A DNA stretch of 64,000 bases from Channallabes apus. Taxonomy: Eukaryota > Chordata > Actinopteri > Siluriformes > Clariidae. The stretch spans positions 12,542,055-12,606,054 of the forward strand of contig CM060121.1 of assembly GCA_030522415.1 (NCBI GenBank), written 5' to 3'. The notes under the pieces are model-generated. The model ran no database searches. It was not told the DNA's origin and saw only the letters and a list, made by a program, of their open reading frames with translations. Position numbers and translations under genes: made by a program. Shown here one piece after another: positions 36,411-49,002 of the stretch. Within the stretch, counting starts at the first letter, position 1; every line of letters begins with the position of its first letter.

Positions 36411-37551
36411 CTATGAATGAAGAGCAACATGCACATTAGACAAATCCATAAACCACACACTGCTAAAACAGGTTAACTTTTCACATCCCACATTTTATCA
36501 GAATTTCCTTTGCCAGCTGACTTGCACGATAACTCGATAGCCCTCCTAAATGTGGTCAACATCCTAGCCAGACAGCACTGCATAGCAGCCTCCAATAGTG
36601 ATCAACAAGAGTAAAAACTAACGTTATTTCTTTATAGAAGTCCATGCTACAGTACACTAATGCACTTATCCCATTGTTTCACTAGTGCTTAGATAACATC
36701 ATTGTAGAAAGTTTTCTCAGTCCACCTGAGCCTGTTTGGACTGCCTGCTTCACACCTGAAACGCTGGCCTTCCAGGAACTCCTTTAATAGCACATAGCTT
36801 GGAGCGAGGTCAGGACTGTGTGGGGATGTGGCAATAACTCACAGCCGAGTTCCTGTAATGTGTACAGTAAGTGGTATGTGTGTGAAAGATTGTGTGTATA
36901 GTTCCAACAGACAGACACCCTATGTCTTTTCTGCAAATTGTCATCAAGGTATCCATTGATTTTCAAGGATCGTCAAGGGAGTACGGCCCTTACAGTAAAA
37001 CAAATATGAATCACTAGCGCACAAATTTAATAGTGGTGTCTGCTAAAAAAAAAATTGGACAGCACAACCACTTTTGCTTACAGTCACGTGTCATTGGATT
37101 TTCTGTTGCATCACTTAAAAGCCAAGCTCACTGCCTGCTGAACTAAATCCATTGGCCAAGTCAGCAAGATATAATGGGTTTTTCCAGGTCACCATACATG
37201 CATATTTTTATATATTTTTTTAATAAGATGCAGAAATGATAAACTTTGCTTTTTGCAGCTGGCGTGGAAATGGTCTGGAACAGCACATCCGCTATTAAGC
37301 AGTAAACAGAATGATAAGAAGCCCAAAGGAAGAAAGACTTCAATCATAAACTTGTGCACAAACGTCAAACAACAGAACAGGAGCTGGAAAACATACAAAA
37401 ATATATATATATTTTTTCCTCCAAAGCAAATCTTTTGCCTTAAACTTTTGCCTCGAGTTCTGTTAAGACTCAATGTTCAAAAATAAATAAATAAATAAAA
37501 ATTCCTCCACAGGCTTTGGTGGAAATCGAAGACATTTCAGCCTAACCGTAC

Positions 37552-37670
37552 CTTCTTCTCCCATTCGCTTTTCAGAGAGTCAGCACTTTGATCCGACATT
37601 TTCTTCAACTCTGCGATCTGCTTGTCTTTGCTCTGGCGGATGACCTGGGACTCACGCAGCAAACTTTGAA
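37552..37670 (-). CDS. cep112: cep112 internal exon (119 nt, phase 1-0)
   Basis: Two bases complete a split codon, then QSLLRESQVIRQSKDKQIAE leads into LKKMSDQSADSLKSEWEKK. The acceptor is CTCTCCCCCACAG and the donor AAGAAG/GTACGG. The order of the blocks RESQVIR, DKQIAELKK and EWEKK matches CEP112. Next exon joins in phase 0. Confidence 0.88.
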
Positions 37671-37906
37671 CTGTGGGGGAGAGAAGAAGTTGAGGGAAAG
37701 GGAAAGAGATAGAAACAAAACAAACAGTAGACCTGGCCGCAGGGCATCGCTCTGTCTACTCTCTTTCACACACACATTCTTACTCTTCAAACCGATGGTC
37801 TTGTCTTTCACAGCTATTTTTTACCATTACTTTTTGAGAAATGAAGTGAGCAAAATATACATGAGTATCATGCTTCCGTGCACGTACAGTATGTGTCTTT
37901 TCTTAC

Positions 37907-38006
37907 CTTTTTTCTCCAGGGCTCTCACTGCTTCCTCCGCTTCTTTCTGTTTGGACCGGTGCAAGTTCTTCAGCTCCTCGATCTCACAGTTCTTACGGTG
38001 CAAAAT
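37907..38006 (-). CDS. cep112: cep112 internal exon (100 nt, phase 0-1)
   Basis: Begins ILHRKNCEIEELKNLHRSKQ and ends ALEKK plus one base. The acceptor is TTATCTTACAG and the donor AAAAAAG/GTAAGA is strong. It is part of the continuous coiled coil. The overhanging G is completed by TT of the next exon to give valine. The intron to the next exon is only 236 nt, the shortest in the window. Confidence 0.87.
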
Positions 38007-38317
38007 CTGTAAGATAACACAACCTCTGAATGGCTTAGAATTACATTGGCTTTTAGCTGTGTTCTTTTAATGCTGTTTGTTTTATGCATCTTTTATTGGA
38101 TTTTGCATTTCTTCAATGGTAGAGCAGCAATGAGAGAACCTGACGACATAACTGAACTGATGCCAAGTAGGTGCCAGTAAAGCACTTGCAGACTTGCAGC
38201 TCTCGAAAACCTAGATAGTTTAAATTCTTTACCCGATAATGTGATCATGGGTTAAATAAATAAATGTTCATTAACCATTTCCTTAACTTCTATTCTTCTC
38301 TAGTCATCATAATCTGG

Positions 38318-38745
38318 CCCTTGTCATTTGAATCCTTATGCTTTACCATTTTTTCTGCTTCCAACACATCAACTTCAGGAAAAAAGGTTCACTTCATGCC
38401 TTATATATCCCTTGTAGATGCCATTGTAACAAGATATTGAAAATTTAGCCACTGTGAGAAGGGCCAAATTCTAATGGCTAGAGGACTGAGTCAAAGCAAG
38501 TCCAAAACTGCAGCTACTGTGGGATGTTCCCAGTTGCAGTGGTCACAATATGACATAAAAGTGATCCAAGGAAGGAAAACCGGTGATCTGGCAACACGGT
38601 CATGGATGGCCAAGACTTACTGATGCATGGGGAGTGAAAGCTGGCCTGTGTAGTCCAATCCAGAAGAAGCACTAGTGTAGATCAAATTGATGAAAAAGTT
38701 AAGGCTGTCTGTCAGACAAAGATGTCAGAACACACAGTGCATCAC
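38318..38745. pseudogene. head-to-head Tc1-like transposase fragments
   Basis: 38318-38450 reads as the antisense leader and start of a Tc1-like transposon ('ctgcttccaacacatcaact', with the ATG region 'ccattttttctgc'). 38455-38745 then reads in sense from the same point ('agggccaaattctaatggct') and encodes KTAATVGCSQLQWS-like and RQRCQNTQ-like remnants of the helix-turn-helix domain. Both arms meet at the same GGGCC sequence. Stops and frameshifts throughout. Confidence 0.6.
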
Positions 38746-38841
38746 CATTATGGTGGCAGAAGGGGAGACCTATTATTATTATTTTACAAATAATTATTAT
38801 TAAAATGATTTATTTTTGAACAGATAAACTAAAAGCTACCA

Positions 38842-39033
38842 GGGGTAGCTCAGTGGTTAAGGCATTGGACTACAGTTCAGAAGGTCCCAGGTTCAAATCC
38901 CATGACCACCAAGTTGCCACTGTTGGGTCCTTGAGCAAGGCCCTTAACCCTCAACTGCTCAGATGTATAATGAAATAAAAATGTAAGTCGCTCTGGATAA
39001 GGGCATCTGCCAAATGACTAAATGTAAATGTAA
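38842..39033 (+). repeat. tRNA-derived SINE
   Basis: tRNA-like head with box A GTAGCTCAGTGG and box B GGTTCAAATCC (38889-38899), spaced as in a tRNA promoter. The body reads 'gttgggtccttgagcaaggc' and the tail 'aagtcgctctggataagggc' with a terminal 'aaatgtaaatg' repeat. Not a functional tRNA gene. Confidence 0.85.
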
Positions 39034-39109
39034 CCTGTTGGTAGTTTTAGTTTCACATACTTGTGAACTTTTCTTTTCTGTGAAATTACTGGTATAATGG
39101 ATTTTAAAG

Positions 39110-39175
39110 TACATTTACATTTACATTTAGGCATTTGGCAGACTTACTTATCCAGAGCGACTGTATACTATACTG
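39110..39175 (-). repeat. solo SINE tail, minus strand
   Basis: 'tacatttacatttacattta' followed by 'ggcatttggcagac' and 'ttatccagagcgact' is the reverse complement of the tail of the SINE just upstream, so two tails face each other 80 bp apart. Confidence 0.75.
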
Positions 39176-40106
39176 TATACTGTAAGTACACACTAACTAG
39201 TGAGAAAATTACATGGTTGGTGAAGAGGTTGTGCAATAATGAAACTAAATAGAATATGCAATTATATGTCATACTTAGTGCATACTTCACTAATATACAG
39301 TACTTTAGATACGCAAGTGTATAGTCACTATGTGGGGCAAAAAAGGGATAAGGAAGTTCACAATGTTAAGAAGAAACATGAATGTGCAACTGAACAGAGT
39401 AGCTTAATAAATAAACACGTTTAGGTTGGACTCATGATGTGATTTCCTAAATTGACAGCTGAAGTGAGAAGAATTAAGATAGGAATTTATAATATGGTGG
39501 AAATTACTAACCTAGTATTCTCTTAAACTTGTCAATCTCAAAAACAGAAGTAAGTAACATCTGAGGCTTGGATCACTAATTATATAATTAAAAAATTTAT
39601 TATAATTACTAATAATTAACCTGAAAGTAAAATATGTTTATGTATGATATGTTTATTTTTAGCTCTTAGTGGTAAGTACGACACATAATAGGTATGTTGT
39701 TGTTGTAGAAATTAGAGGTTAGTTAAGACTTTGTCACAATGAATTTCTTTCTTCGCATATCTCAGCTTGGAGGCTGGAATCAGAGCGCCATGATACAGTT
39801 TCTCCTGGAGCAGACTGGGTTAAGAGCTTTGCTCAAGAGCCCACAAGGTGGAGATGGGGAAAAAAACAGACCAACAATATAAATGAAATAACAGCCTAAT
39901 GCAAACCACCACATCACTGACAAGGCAGTTACTAAAGATGAAAAAATGCTTAAATGCTTTCAAGTTCAGGTTTAGTGGCCTTTGATTGTCATGACAGCTT
40001 AATAACCAACCGCTTGCTTGCTTGATTAGTAAGTAAAGAAGTGTACATTTTTTAAAACTGGATCCCATTTTCAATGCCCAAATCTACCTTGATAGATAAA
40101 TAAATA

Positions 40107-40146
<40 letters not shown>

Positions 40147-41678
40147 AGGGCCTTAAAGCGGTTGGGCATTACTAGCACTAAAAAAAATCCAAGCAAAGAT
40201 ATTTCCTTTCATCTGAGGTGGTGGATGAAATGGGGGGGGGGGGTCCATTTGTTAATTTTGATTCACCCATTTGTTCTTCCGATGCATGACTCCCTGCAGG
40301 ATGCGCATGGGGTCGAGGCTTCAGTTCAAAGCGCGGCACCCGGCGTCCCAGCAGTCCTGAGCGTGCTTCAGAGCATGAAGAAGTGAGCAGTAATCGAAGC
40401 CCAGCAGGCATCTACAGAGTGGGCTAAGTGAACAAGAGACACCCACTGGCAAGGACGAGACAAAGCTCTCGATGTGGATGTTGTCTGCATGTTTGTTTGC
40501 CATTTGTAGCATAAGATGAACCTGAGCAAATATTGACATCCTCCCTGAATGGCTTTGATGAAGAAGACACACATGTAGATCTAAGACATGCCTTGTCCAT
40601 GACGTACAGCTGAGCAGCAAACTGAATGCGAGGACAAACGATATCTTTATTAATTATGATTTTAACAATTAGTGCTGTGTCCATGTAGAACTTTTTTTAT
40701 TTTATTTTTTACACAAACGAGGGAAACATACAGTACCAAACGAGTCTTCAAAGGGCTTTTTTCCAGTAATAAGGGGGAAATGCAATGGAGCTTCTAATTT
40801 GAAATGTCCTTTCTAGGGTACAGCCTTCACAGCCCTTTTCTCTCTCATGTAGACTAATAAAGGAGAATGGTGTTGGCTGCGGAGAGACGATGGACAAAAG
40901 AGTATGACAAAAAGCGAATGGGGTACATTTCAGAGAGGCGCTCTGTCCTTGAAACACTGACTTCTGTTATAAACAGGAAAAAGCATCCCCTAAAAGTTAT
41001 TATTTTCACCCTATGAGGAGGGAAAAAAGTCATAGTGCCCATCAGTGGATTATTTGGCCTGTTTTAGTCCTCAGAAGTGCACTCTGCTGCTCAGCTTGTC
41101 ATCCTGAGAGATGAAAGCCTCCGGACGAGACAGAATGCGAGAGAGGGAGAGAGAGAGATAGAGAGAAGGGTAAAGAGAAGTTCATGCAGCATTTAGGGAC
41201 ATGTGTAATTTTCTAATCGCCTCCTTAAGAGAGAGCATTTCGGCCGCACACGGGAAAGTCATGACAGGGAGCGAAAGAGAACGAGAGCCAGCCCCTGCTT
41301 TGGGAGATGTGCACTGCTTTTAGGCACCACCATTTTAGGCTTTTAGGGCATCTTTTTTATGTGAAGAGACGCCAAGCTGTCTGTGAGTTTTTCTCTGTTT
41401 ATGAGGGGTATATGGACTTTAAAACAGATAAACACTTACTGGCATATGGTCTACACATTGTCAGTATAGACACTGATGCTGCTTCTCATTGAGTTATAAT
41501 TCTGATTAGATTGTTCTTGGCAAGAAATAAGATTGAACTCTCTCAAGATTAACTTTAGCAGCAGTTATATTTCATAGTTAGTTAAGTACGTAGTTAGTAC
41601 CCTTAGCTACAAGATACTGATGCACTCTAAAACCTGCTAATTCTTTTGATCCAGTGTTATTGTTGGTTCAGCATGCAG
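39176..41678 (-). other. cep112: cep112 intron
   Basis: Contains a (GAAA)n microsatellite at about 40105-40147 and a poly-G run near 40233. No exon or bounded mobile element was recognised. Confidence 0.5.
40105..40147. repeat. (GAAA)n microsatellite
   Basis: About eleven tandem AAAG/GAAA units. Confidence 0.92.
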
Positions 41679-41680
41679 TA

Positions 41681-42132
41681 CAGTGGAAACTTGGATTACG
41701 AGTAACTTGGTCTGTGAGTGTTTTGCTAGACGAGCAAAATCTTGAAACAAATTTTCACTTGTTAAACAAGCAAGGTCTTGATATACGTATATGCTTTGTC
41801 TGCCGAGCATCATGTGATCACAACTGAGCCAATGGTGGTTCTCTCTCTCGCGCTATGGGATTGTGGGTAATTGTCTCCCATGCTCAGTCTCAGTGCGCGT
41901 GCGCCACTTGTATAGTCAACATCTGTGGACACGCGTGGTAACACATACGTGTTATGTGCGCACACAAAGTATAATTTTTTTCTCTGTAGTGTCTGTTCTT
42001 TAGTAACTGTATTACAACAATGGTCCTTCGGAGTCATCGGCGTTTAAATGATTTCTTATGAGGAAATTTGATTGTTATACAGTATAAGCACACTTCTTGA
42101 ACGCATTATGCTCGCAATCCAAGATTTAACTG
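41681..42132. mobile_element. Tigger/pogo-like MITE (452 bp)
   Basis: Left end CAGTGGAAACTTGGATTACG and right end with the complementary CGCAATCCAAGATTTAACTG, flanked by TA (41679-41680, 42133-42134). Inner 'gagtgttttgctagacgagc' and 'aaatttgattgttatac' agree with this widely dispersed family. No coding capacity. Confidence 0.75.
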
Positions 42133-42134
42133 TA

Positions 42135-43539
42135 TATGAAGTATGCAGTGTACCCAGTATGCAGCCAAGTAGTGCTCTCATATTACTGGACTATAGTTAA
42201 AATAAGTAAGTTATTATAATTATCTAATTATTATAATAACTTATTATTAGCTGTTTAATTACAGATGGCAGCTCGCGAAAAAATTATGCAATTTATTTTT
42301 ATTTTTTTGCATCTTGGTGTCACTCTAGAAACTTATCCTGGACCCATTGAAAAGGTTTTAAAATCTGCAAACATCTCACTACAGACCCTAATCAAGAGCC
42401 TGGAATCATTGGTTTCAATGACTACAGTATAGATGCGGCTTTACTTCCAGAGAATGACTCTACACTACGGAAACACAAGAGATTATATTCTTTAATTCTG
42501 AGTGATTTTCAGTCATCTGTCAACACTTTTGCCAGTATTCTAACTAATGACATTCCTTGTTATCACAACATTGGTTTTCATATGTGCCAAGTTTCAAAGT
42601 GCTTCTTGTATTTATTTTCTTGTAGTTGCGTGTACCAGCTGAGTGATGAGTTCTGAAGGTTTTACACCTTTTACTGTAAAAATAATCTGAGCTTTTAATT
42701 AAAGTTCAGATTAAAGGAAATTAATTAGAATAAAGATACCTTTTGCTCATTTGGGCTAATTACCTCCAGTGCTCTATTTCTATGAAATAACTTCTATTAT
42801 TGTGCATAGAGCACATATAAAGTGCTCTATTTCTATTAAATTGACTAATGTGACCGTCACTGATTAATATAACGTTTTTCTCACAACAAACTATAGATAA
42901 CCTCAAGCAATTCCAGTGTCATGCATTAAGCTAGGGAATTCTGCAGCTGAGACAGTGAGAAGATGCTCTGACTTTATTTTGACTTAAAGATTTATGTTAA
43001 TTATTGTATTACTAATAAATAAATGAAATTAATAAAAGTCAGGACTTTCTTTAATAAATAAAATGTGTCATGCTTGGCAAACTGCTGAGGTATAAAAGGG
43101 AGACGCTGCCAATATCACATGCCTTGTTATTGACTGCTAGTTAAAATGCAATGACATTTTATGTTTACATACTTTTGACCGAAGCTCTTCATCTCATTTC
43201 AAACACACATGGTCTTCAATCACTTATCATTTGTTGATGATAGATACACCATGGATAATTCATATGTAAGTCAACTAAAAAAAGAAAAGAAAAAAAAAAC
43301 CTACACCTTATTTAAATATACACGTTATTCAATTCAGTGGATATATGCAAAGATTCTCCTGCTTTCATTATGAAAAAACTTTGAGAGCTCAGATGCTTTG
43401 TGCAAATTGCATTGGACATGTACAGGTTCAATAATATATATATTTTTAAGACTGCTCAAAAATTACGGTCACAAAATCAAAATGGCCAAACCAAACAGAG
43501 ATGTGAGCAAATGAAGGAAAACAGTTCATGCTGAAAAAC
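42135..43539 (-). other. cep112: cep112 intron, nothing recognised
   Basis: AT-rich. Contains a local duplication of 'agtgctctatttctat' (42768-42784 and 42818-42834). Confidence 0.45.
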
Positions 43540-43626
43540 CTTTTGAACATCAGCATCATGTCTTTGCTGGAGCTTCAGCTTCTCCTCTTGGTATTTGGCC
43601 TCCAAAACTTTGGTCCTCATTTCAGT
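43540..43626 (-). CDS. cep112: cep112 internal exon (first in window, 87 nt, phase 0-0)
   Basis: Reads TEMRTKVLEAKYQEEKLK followed by LQQRHDADVQK, charged coiled coil with no stop. The acceptor is a long pyrimidine tract ending CCTCCTCAG and the donor is AAAAG/GTTTTT, which is weak after +2. The 29 codons correspond to the start of the long coiled-coil region of CEP112. The intron on its 5' side is at least 20 kb. The next exon continues directly with ILHRKN, matching the family order. Confidence 0.85.
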
Positions 43627-43914
43627 CTGAGGAGGAAAAAAAAAAAAAGCACACAGTGTATAGCTTTAAATTTGTAGCGTATGAAAACACAATAATACAG
43701 TTAATAGCAAGACATGTACAGTATGTGCATGTTGGTTACTTTGAAAGTTTGAGTTACAGTATTAAGCGCTTAAAGAGGAGAGCGGTTCATCCTACAATAT
43801 CCTTATAATGTAACCTATATGGGTCTCTAACATTTATCCTCTTTTTAATGATTGTAATCCAACTATTCTATTATTTAGCCAATAATATACTGGAAATATA
43901 CCCCCCCCCCCACC

Positions 43915-44140
43915 ATGACCACCATGGGCTCTAGAACCTTTAAGTTGCACTCCCCCTCGTCTCTGGAATTCCCTTCCAGAAAACATCCATAGTAGAGACT
44001 CTCCAATCACATCCAAATACAGGACTGTATCAAACACGGTCATTAGCAATACAGGCGGTCCGCAAGGGACTGTATTAGCTCCTGTCCTTCTCACCCGTTA
44101 CACTTCTAACTATAGACACAACAGTAAATTGTGTGGGTGT
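43915..44140 (+). pseudogene. two scrambled LINE reverse transcriptase fragments
   Basis: 43935-44035 encodes RLWNSLPENIHSRDSP, a C-terminal phrase of fish LINE ORFs. 44051-44137 encodes NTGGPQGTVLAPVLLTRYTS, the reverse transcriptase QG block that should precede it by hundreds of residues. The order is reversed, so this is a rearranged or internally deleted copy. Confidence 0.6.
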
Positions 44141-44869
44141 ATAAGAAATGGACAGGAGAATGAGTATAAAGATCTGGTGGAGTCATTTCTTTAATGGTGT
44201 AGTTGAATAGAAGTAGATGATTATCGATTACTATTATTCCTCAATATTCCACTTACAGAGAACATTATTACTAATTTGTTTATTAATTATTATCTTATGC
44301 ATTGTACGAGTTATTGGGGTATAGAGTAAACCATTTAAATTCAAGTACCCAATTAAATATGATAACTATAAGACTTCAATATTCAGAGAAGTTTAATACT
44401 CTCTTGTCCCTACTGTAGGTTATGTTCATCATGATGAGACATAACAGCAGACACTGGTAGTTTATGGTGTTCTTATTACAACTAATGGATAAAATAAAAA
44501 AGTAATATTAATTAATAAAAAAAATATATATAATAAAAATAATAAAAATCACTCAATAAAAAATGCATATCGCTAATAATTTTTTAAATTAAGATTTGAC
44601 TACCATCTTTACTTTGGTTGATTTTTGGGTATGATAGTACATGAGTGGTGTACTAAGGTGCGAGTTACAGATTTGATCTATACTGTATTTTGCTTAAGTA
44701 AAAACATGGCTTCCCAAACATGGAGTCACTGACTGTATAGTAAATAGAGACAACTTCAAGACAGAGAAAGATTAATTCCCCAGACAAGTAAGCGCATGAC
44801 AGTAGCACTAACAAGGGAACTCTGAATCAAAGTGCTTAGAAGTCTTATATATACTTCTCATGATATACA

Positions 44870-44933
<64 letters not shown>

Positions 44934-47900
44934 CAGAAGCCTCACAGAGGTGGAAAGCAATCCAAGCTGTCCAAAGGATCCATACTGTATGTCTGACTAT
45001 GGCCACTAGCTGCTAAGAAAGAGCATGCACAACATTTTCACGTAGCTTGATAAGCACACAGGTGAGAAGGGGAAAGGGAATGACTGATGTACGAGATGCT
45101 TATTTTCTCGGGAAATGTTGGCATGTACAACGTTGGCACCCAGATGTTTCCCACCATCACTGGAAGCACTGCTTCAAACAAACCGCATCAATGTTCTGAA
45201 TTTTTTACAATTATTTTGACCAGCAAATACAATGTACTAACTTGTAAAACACAACCAAAAAATACTGTAAATTATGACTACACACTAACACTGTGAAGGT
45301 GCTGACCCCATATTTCCAATATACTGTACAGTACTTTTGCTTGGACTTAACTCAATCTTGTAGTAAGCAGATACTGTAAGTAGGATTTGGTTAATCCTAA
45401 TACAATTATACAATAGTGAACATGTACTTGATAAAATTAAATAAGTAAAAATACTAGTTTTTTTAAAAAAGAAAACAATTTTAGATTTGTTCAAGTTATA
45501 GTCATCTCAAGAGTCCATGAGCAAATCGGCCACGGTGTTGTTTCCTGGCACAAGAAGCTATTAAGAAAACAAACAAATGAAAGGAGCCCATCTGTTCACG
45601 GAGTCTGAGCCAGTTCTGCTCAGACGGGAAAAACATAGATGAAAAAATTAAACACCTCTATGCAAATGCCACAAAGTGAGGAATCAGAGTTCATTAGCAT
45701 TTAAATCCACTTTTGTTTAAAGCAAAAACTCTTCATGCTTTAACTTTTAAGCAATGAGCCCTGCTAGTTCTGTTTGCACTGTGATGTTCATATCAGTAAA
45801 AAAAAAGCTGGAGTGAAGGACAGTCAGTCCAGAAGGATCAGAAGTTCAACAGTTGAGTTTGAAACGCAACTTCTTCCAGGTCTTTCAGATTTATGAGTAG
45901 AGGTGTTGGTACTCTCTGGTACCTTCATACTGTAAACATACACATTAATTCAGGTTCTAGCTAATCATTACTAGGTGGGGCTGTTTCTCATTCCCTCACA
46001 GAGACGTGCGCTTTGTACGTCCTTCTGCTCTGTCTCTCAACAACGCGGCTGCCGGGCATTCCTGATATGGCATGTTTGATCTGGCAAGCTTTTCAAAAGC
46101 GCCTCCCTCGCCCTGGGCCGAGCAGGGACTCTAATCATTCATCGGACAGCCAGTGCCTTATCAGATCTTCCCTAGGGCACAGAATGGCATCAGCAAAAAC
46201 AGAAAGATTTAGTGTAGATGAAAGCTTCATTGTTCTTTGACAACAAATAGTGTGCGCTCTACAGAAACTGACAATTACTACTGAGGACCAAACAATTAGT
46301 TTCATGAATATAGACTTTTTTACCATAATGGATAGTAATCAGCACGCAGCATGAAAATGTTATACACAGACCAAATATAGAACACAATATGGAAGTGTTC
46401 TAATGGTGCTGCTGGGTGTTTTTTTTGATAATGGGCGTGTCTGATACAAACAACCAAAAATGCTGCCTAATTAGGAACTATTCAGACACAGGAAGGCCTT
46501 GCTACGAGAGATCTCATCACCACATCAGTTTCTGAAAGCTGTACATATCCCATAATCCTTTTTGCATTTTTGGGAGCTTTGGACAGTGAGTGAGCCTGGT
46601 GCAGGAAGAGAAACATACATCAACTATTTCTTATTATTCTGAACATTTCAACAGAACACCTCGTCTACAGGGTGTCCAAAAAGTTTGCATACATAGCGGG
46701 TTATTAACACTTTTAGCAAAATGTCTTTCAAATTTATTTACACTTAGCTTACAACAAAGAAATGCCAATCATGTAGATGTTGTTTGTTAATACATTTTCA
46801 TTTTGTTAAACAGTACATGAAGACTTTTGAGTCACGCTAGAATTTCCCCGTTGGTGCATGCTGGGATCTTGGCAACACTATAATGTATAATAAACTCTTC
46901 CTATAATGTCTTAAACTCTTCCTTCCTTATATGTAAATACCAACCGTCTGCCTTCTAAGAAACTAAGTTGAGCCAGCCACGCAGCTTGAAAAACATCGCA
47001 ATCACATGAACCAGAAACAGAAAATGTGTCATTTTAAGAGTACATTGTGAGTGCGTGTCAGATGTGTCAGAATACATATTCATGTAGTATCTGGGGTTTC
47101 AATTTCAAACATTATCATTATCATCATCTCACCTCTGCACAAGTCAATGCGTTTTGCTCATGCAGTATAAACATGTTACCTTTATTACTACAGTTAGATG
47201 ACAATTTCACGTAATAAAAATTAGTATGATTAGTTATCGTATGTTAGAAGAGAACGCAAATTAACAATTATTATTTTTAAACTCTTATAACGTAAATAGA
47301 TTTTTAAAAATACATTTTGATTTCACAGAATGCTTGGCTGTAAACAAATTTACAAAGATACTATGGTATATATGGTACATTCTAAGATATGTATGTATGC
47401 TGCAGTATACTAATCTAGAGGCACAGCCGGCTTCAACTGGGCCAATATGGTCTATCATGCTCCTTGCAAAGAATGGTTTATAGCCATCAACCCTTTTTTA
47501 GCTCACATAAGCTTTCTTTGCATATTGACTCAGTTGATGCCTGGCTATGTCTCTGGATTAGTATACTTCAGCCTACATACTGTAGGTACCATAGTATCTT
47601 TATCAATCATGCACCCACATTCATTTCAATTAAGATTTGACACACAAAAAAACCTTCATCAACGTTTCTAGATACGACCTTGGCAATCATTAGGTCACTC
47701 TCCAGCAGCAAGTTAAAGGGTTGCTGAATGAGTGAAGCTATTTTTACAATATAATTATAGTAATTATTCGCCATATTAACCCATCATGATTTAATTAATA
47801 TAGTTATCCTTGTGAATTGCTCAACACACCTAGACACGCACACCTTCACAGCTTTATAGCAGGAAAATTAGTCCTCCGCTAAGGTTCTAGTGAAGATCTG

Positions 47901-48339
47901 AGAGGAGCAAACATATGGCACTATGACAGTAGAGATTACATTGATTACAGGTTGGGGAGTGTCAAATGACGTTTCAGGTCAGTGCTAATATGCCCGAGTC
48001 ACCTCACGTGGTAACATGTCATTTCCCATTTACCAAAAGATGATGGAGAGCACTGATATTGAATAAACGATTTCAAAAAACATTACTGACCATTAGTTGC
48101 CTCCTGTGTATTCAGTATCTATGTCTTTGGCAATTTCTTAAGCATTTTACTTCAACAAATTATCAATGTTTAAACAAAATAATAGTAATAAAAGTGTTTA
48201 ATAAAGCATGATGTGCAGTTTCAAGCCCTATTTGCACAACTGGCTCAAAACAGGAACATTGTTGTAATCTGTATGAAAGGAAAGGGAGCAGAATGTTGAG
48301 TTGCCTTTAACCTGGGAAGTAGTGAAAAAATTATTGTTA
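44141..48339. other. non-coding, probably the large 5' intron of cep112
   Basis: No exon was recognised. It holds a (TA)30 microsatellite and many AT-rich tracts. A mariner-like phrase at 46673 was noted but is unsupported. Confidence 0.4.
44871..44930. repeat. (TA)30 microsatellite
   Basis: Sixty bases of uninterrupted TA. Confidence 0.95.
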
Positions 48340-48956
48340 TATAGTACAAGCCAAAAGTTTGGACACACCATCTCATTCAATGTGTTTTCTTTATTTTCAT
48401 GACCGTTTACATTGGTGGATTCTCACTGAAGGCATCAAAACTATGAATGGACCAGGGTTTGACATTATGGAGACTTATGGAGTCACTAGCCATTCAGCCT
48501 TTTTACTAGCCACAATTTTGTTACCAGAAAACAGTTTTTTCTTCACCATGAAACGTTAATATTTGTTATATCTAGATTTACTTACAAATGACAGCATACT
48601 GTACTCATTCTTATATTAAAAATACAGCAACTCAGAACATTTATAATTTTTGTATGTTATTATGTGTACTATTATCAGGTATTATTATTCATTATGTATT
48701 ATTATATCAGAATTCTGAGTTAGGATAATGGACTTTGGTCTATCTTGTTGTGTTGACTCTTTATAGTGTGAGGTAATTCAATCAATTGATGAATTTTCTA
48801 TCATTCAACATGAAATCTAAATAAATTTTAATAGTGATTACTTTTTTTTTATATATAATCAGTAAATAACTCATGCAAAAGGGGAAAACATTCTTATCCT
48901 GTTGAGAAGCAATAGCACTTTAAGGAAATGATACACACACACCAAAGAGGAAGTAA

Positions 48957-48958
<2 letters not shown>

Positions 48959-48999
<41 letters not shown>
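48959..48999. repeat. (GT)n microsatellite
   Basis: About 20 GT units inside the hAT element, ending directly next to the 'tagtgatgggaag' repeat. Confidence 0.93.
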
Positions 49000-49000
<1 letters not shown>

Positions 49001-49002
49001 CT

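Larger units (their letters stand above)
6761..43626 (-). other. cep112: cep112 gene, internal portion (12 coding exons)
   Basis: Twelve minus-strand exons join in frame into 462 codons of heptad-rich coiled coil, roughly the middle half of a protein of about 950 residues in mammals. CEP112 (CCDC46) is a centrosome-associated coiled-coil protein; its molecular role is poorly known. I recognise it from memory of the human protein: blocks such as LKLQQRHDADVQK, IQELLEDTNQRL, MEKVEADLSRSKSLREKQ and THLLQQHNTEKDSLVQDH occur in the same order. Junction phases 0-1-0-0-2-0-0-0-2-0-0 match between each donor and the next acceptor. The N-terminal exons must lie above 43626, probably beyond 64000. The C-terminal exons were not recognised below 6761. 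Other long coiled-coil proteins (FAM184A/B) were considered and fit less well. Confidence 0.85.

Noticed and set aside
38842..38915. Functional tRNA gene
   Set aside because: Box A and box B are present, but the acceptor stem does not pair and the unit continues into a SINE body and tail.
6761..43626. Identification of the coiled-coil gene as fam184a
   Set aside because: The first impression came from general coiled-coil similarity. The order of the blocks (KLQQRHDADVQK, IQELLEDTN, MEKVEADLSRSKS, THLLQQHN) fits CEP112, and the FAM184 terminal signatures are absent.
46673..46800. Mariner terminal repeat beginning 'cagggtgtccaaaaagtttg'
   Set aside because: No partner end, transposase or target duplication was found. 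The phrase alone is too short.
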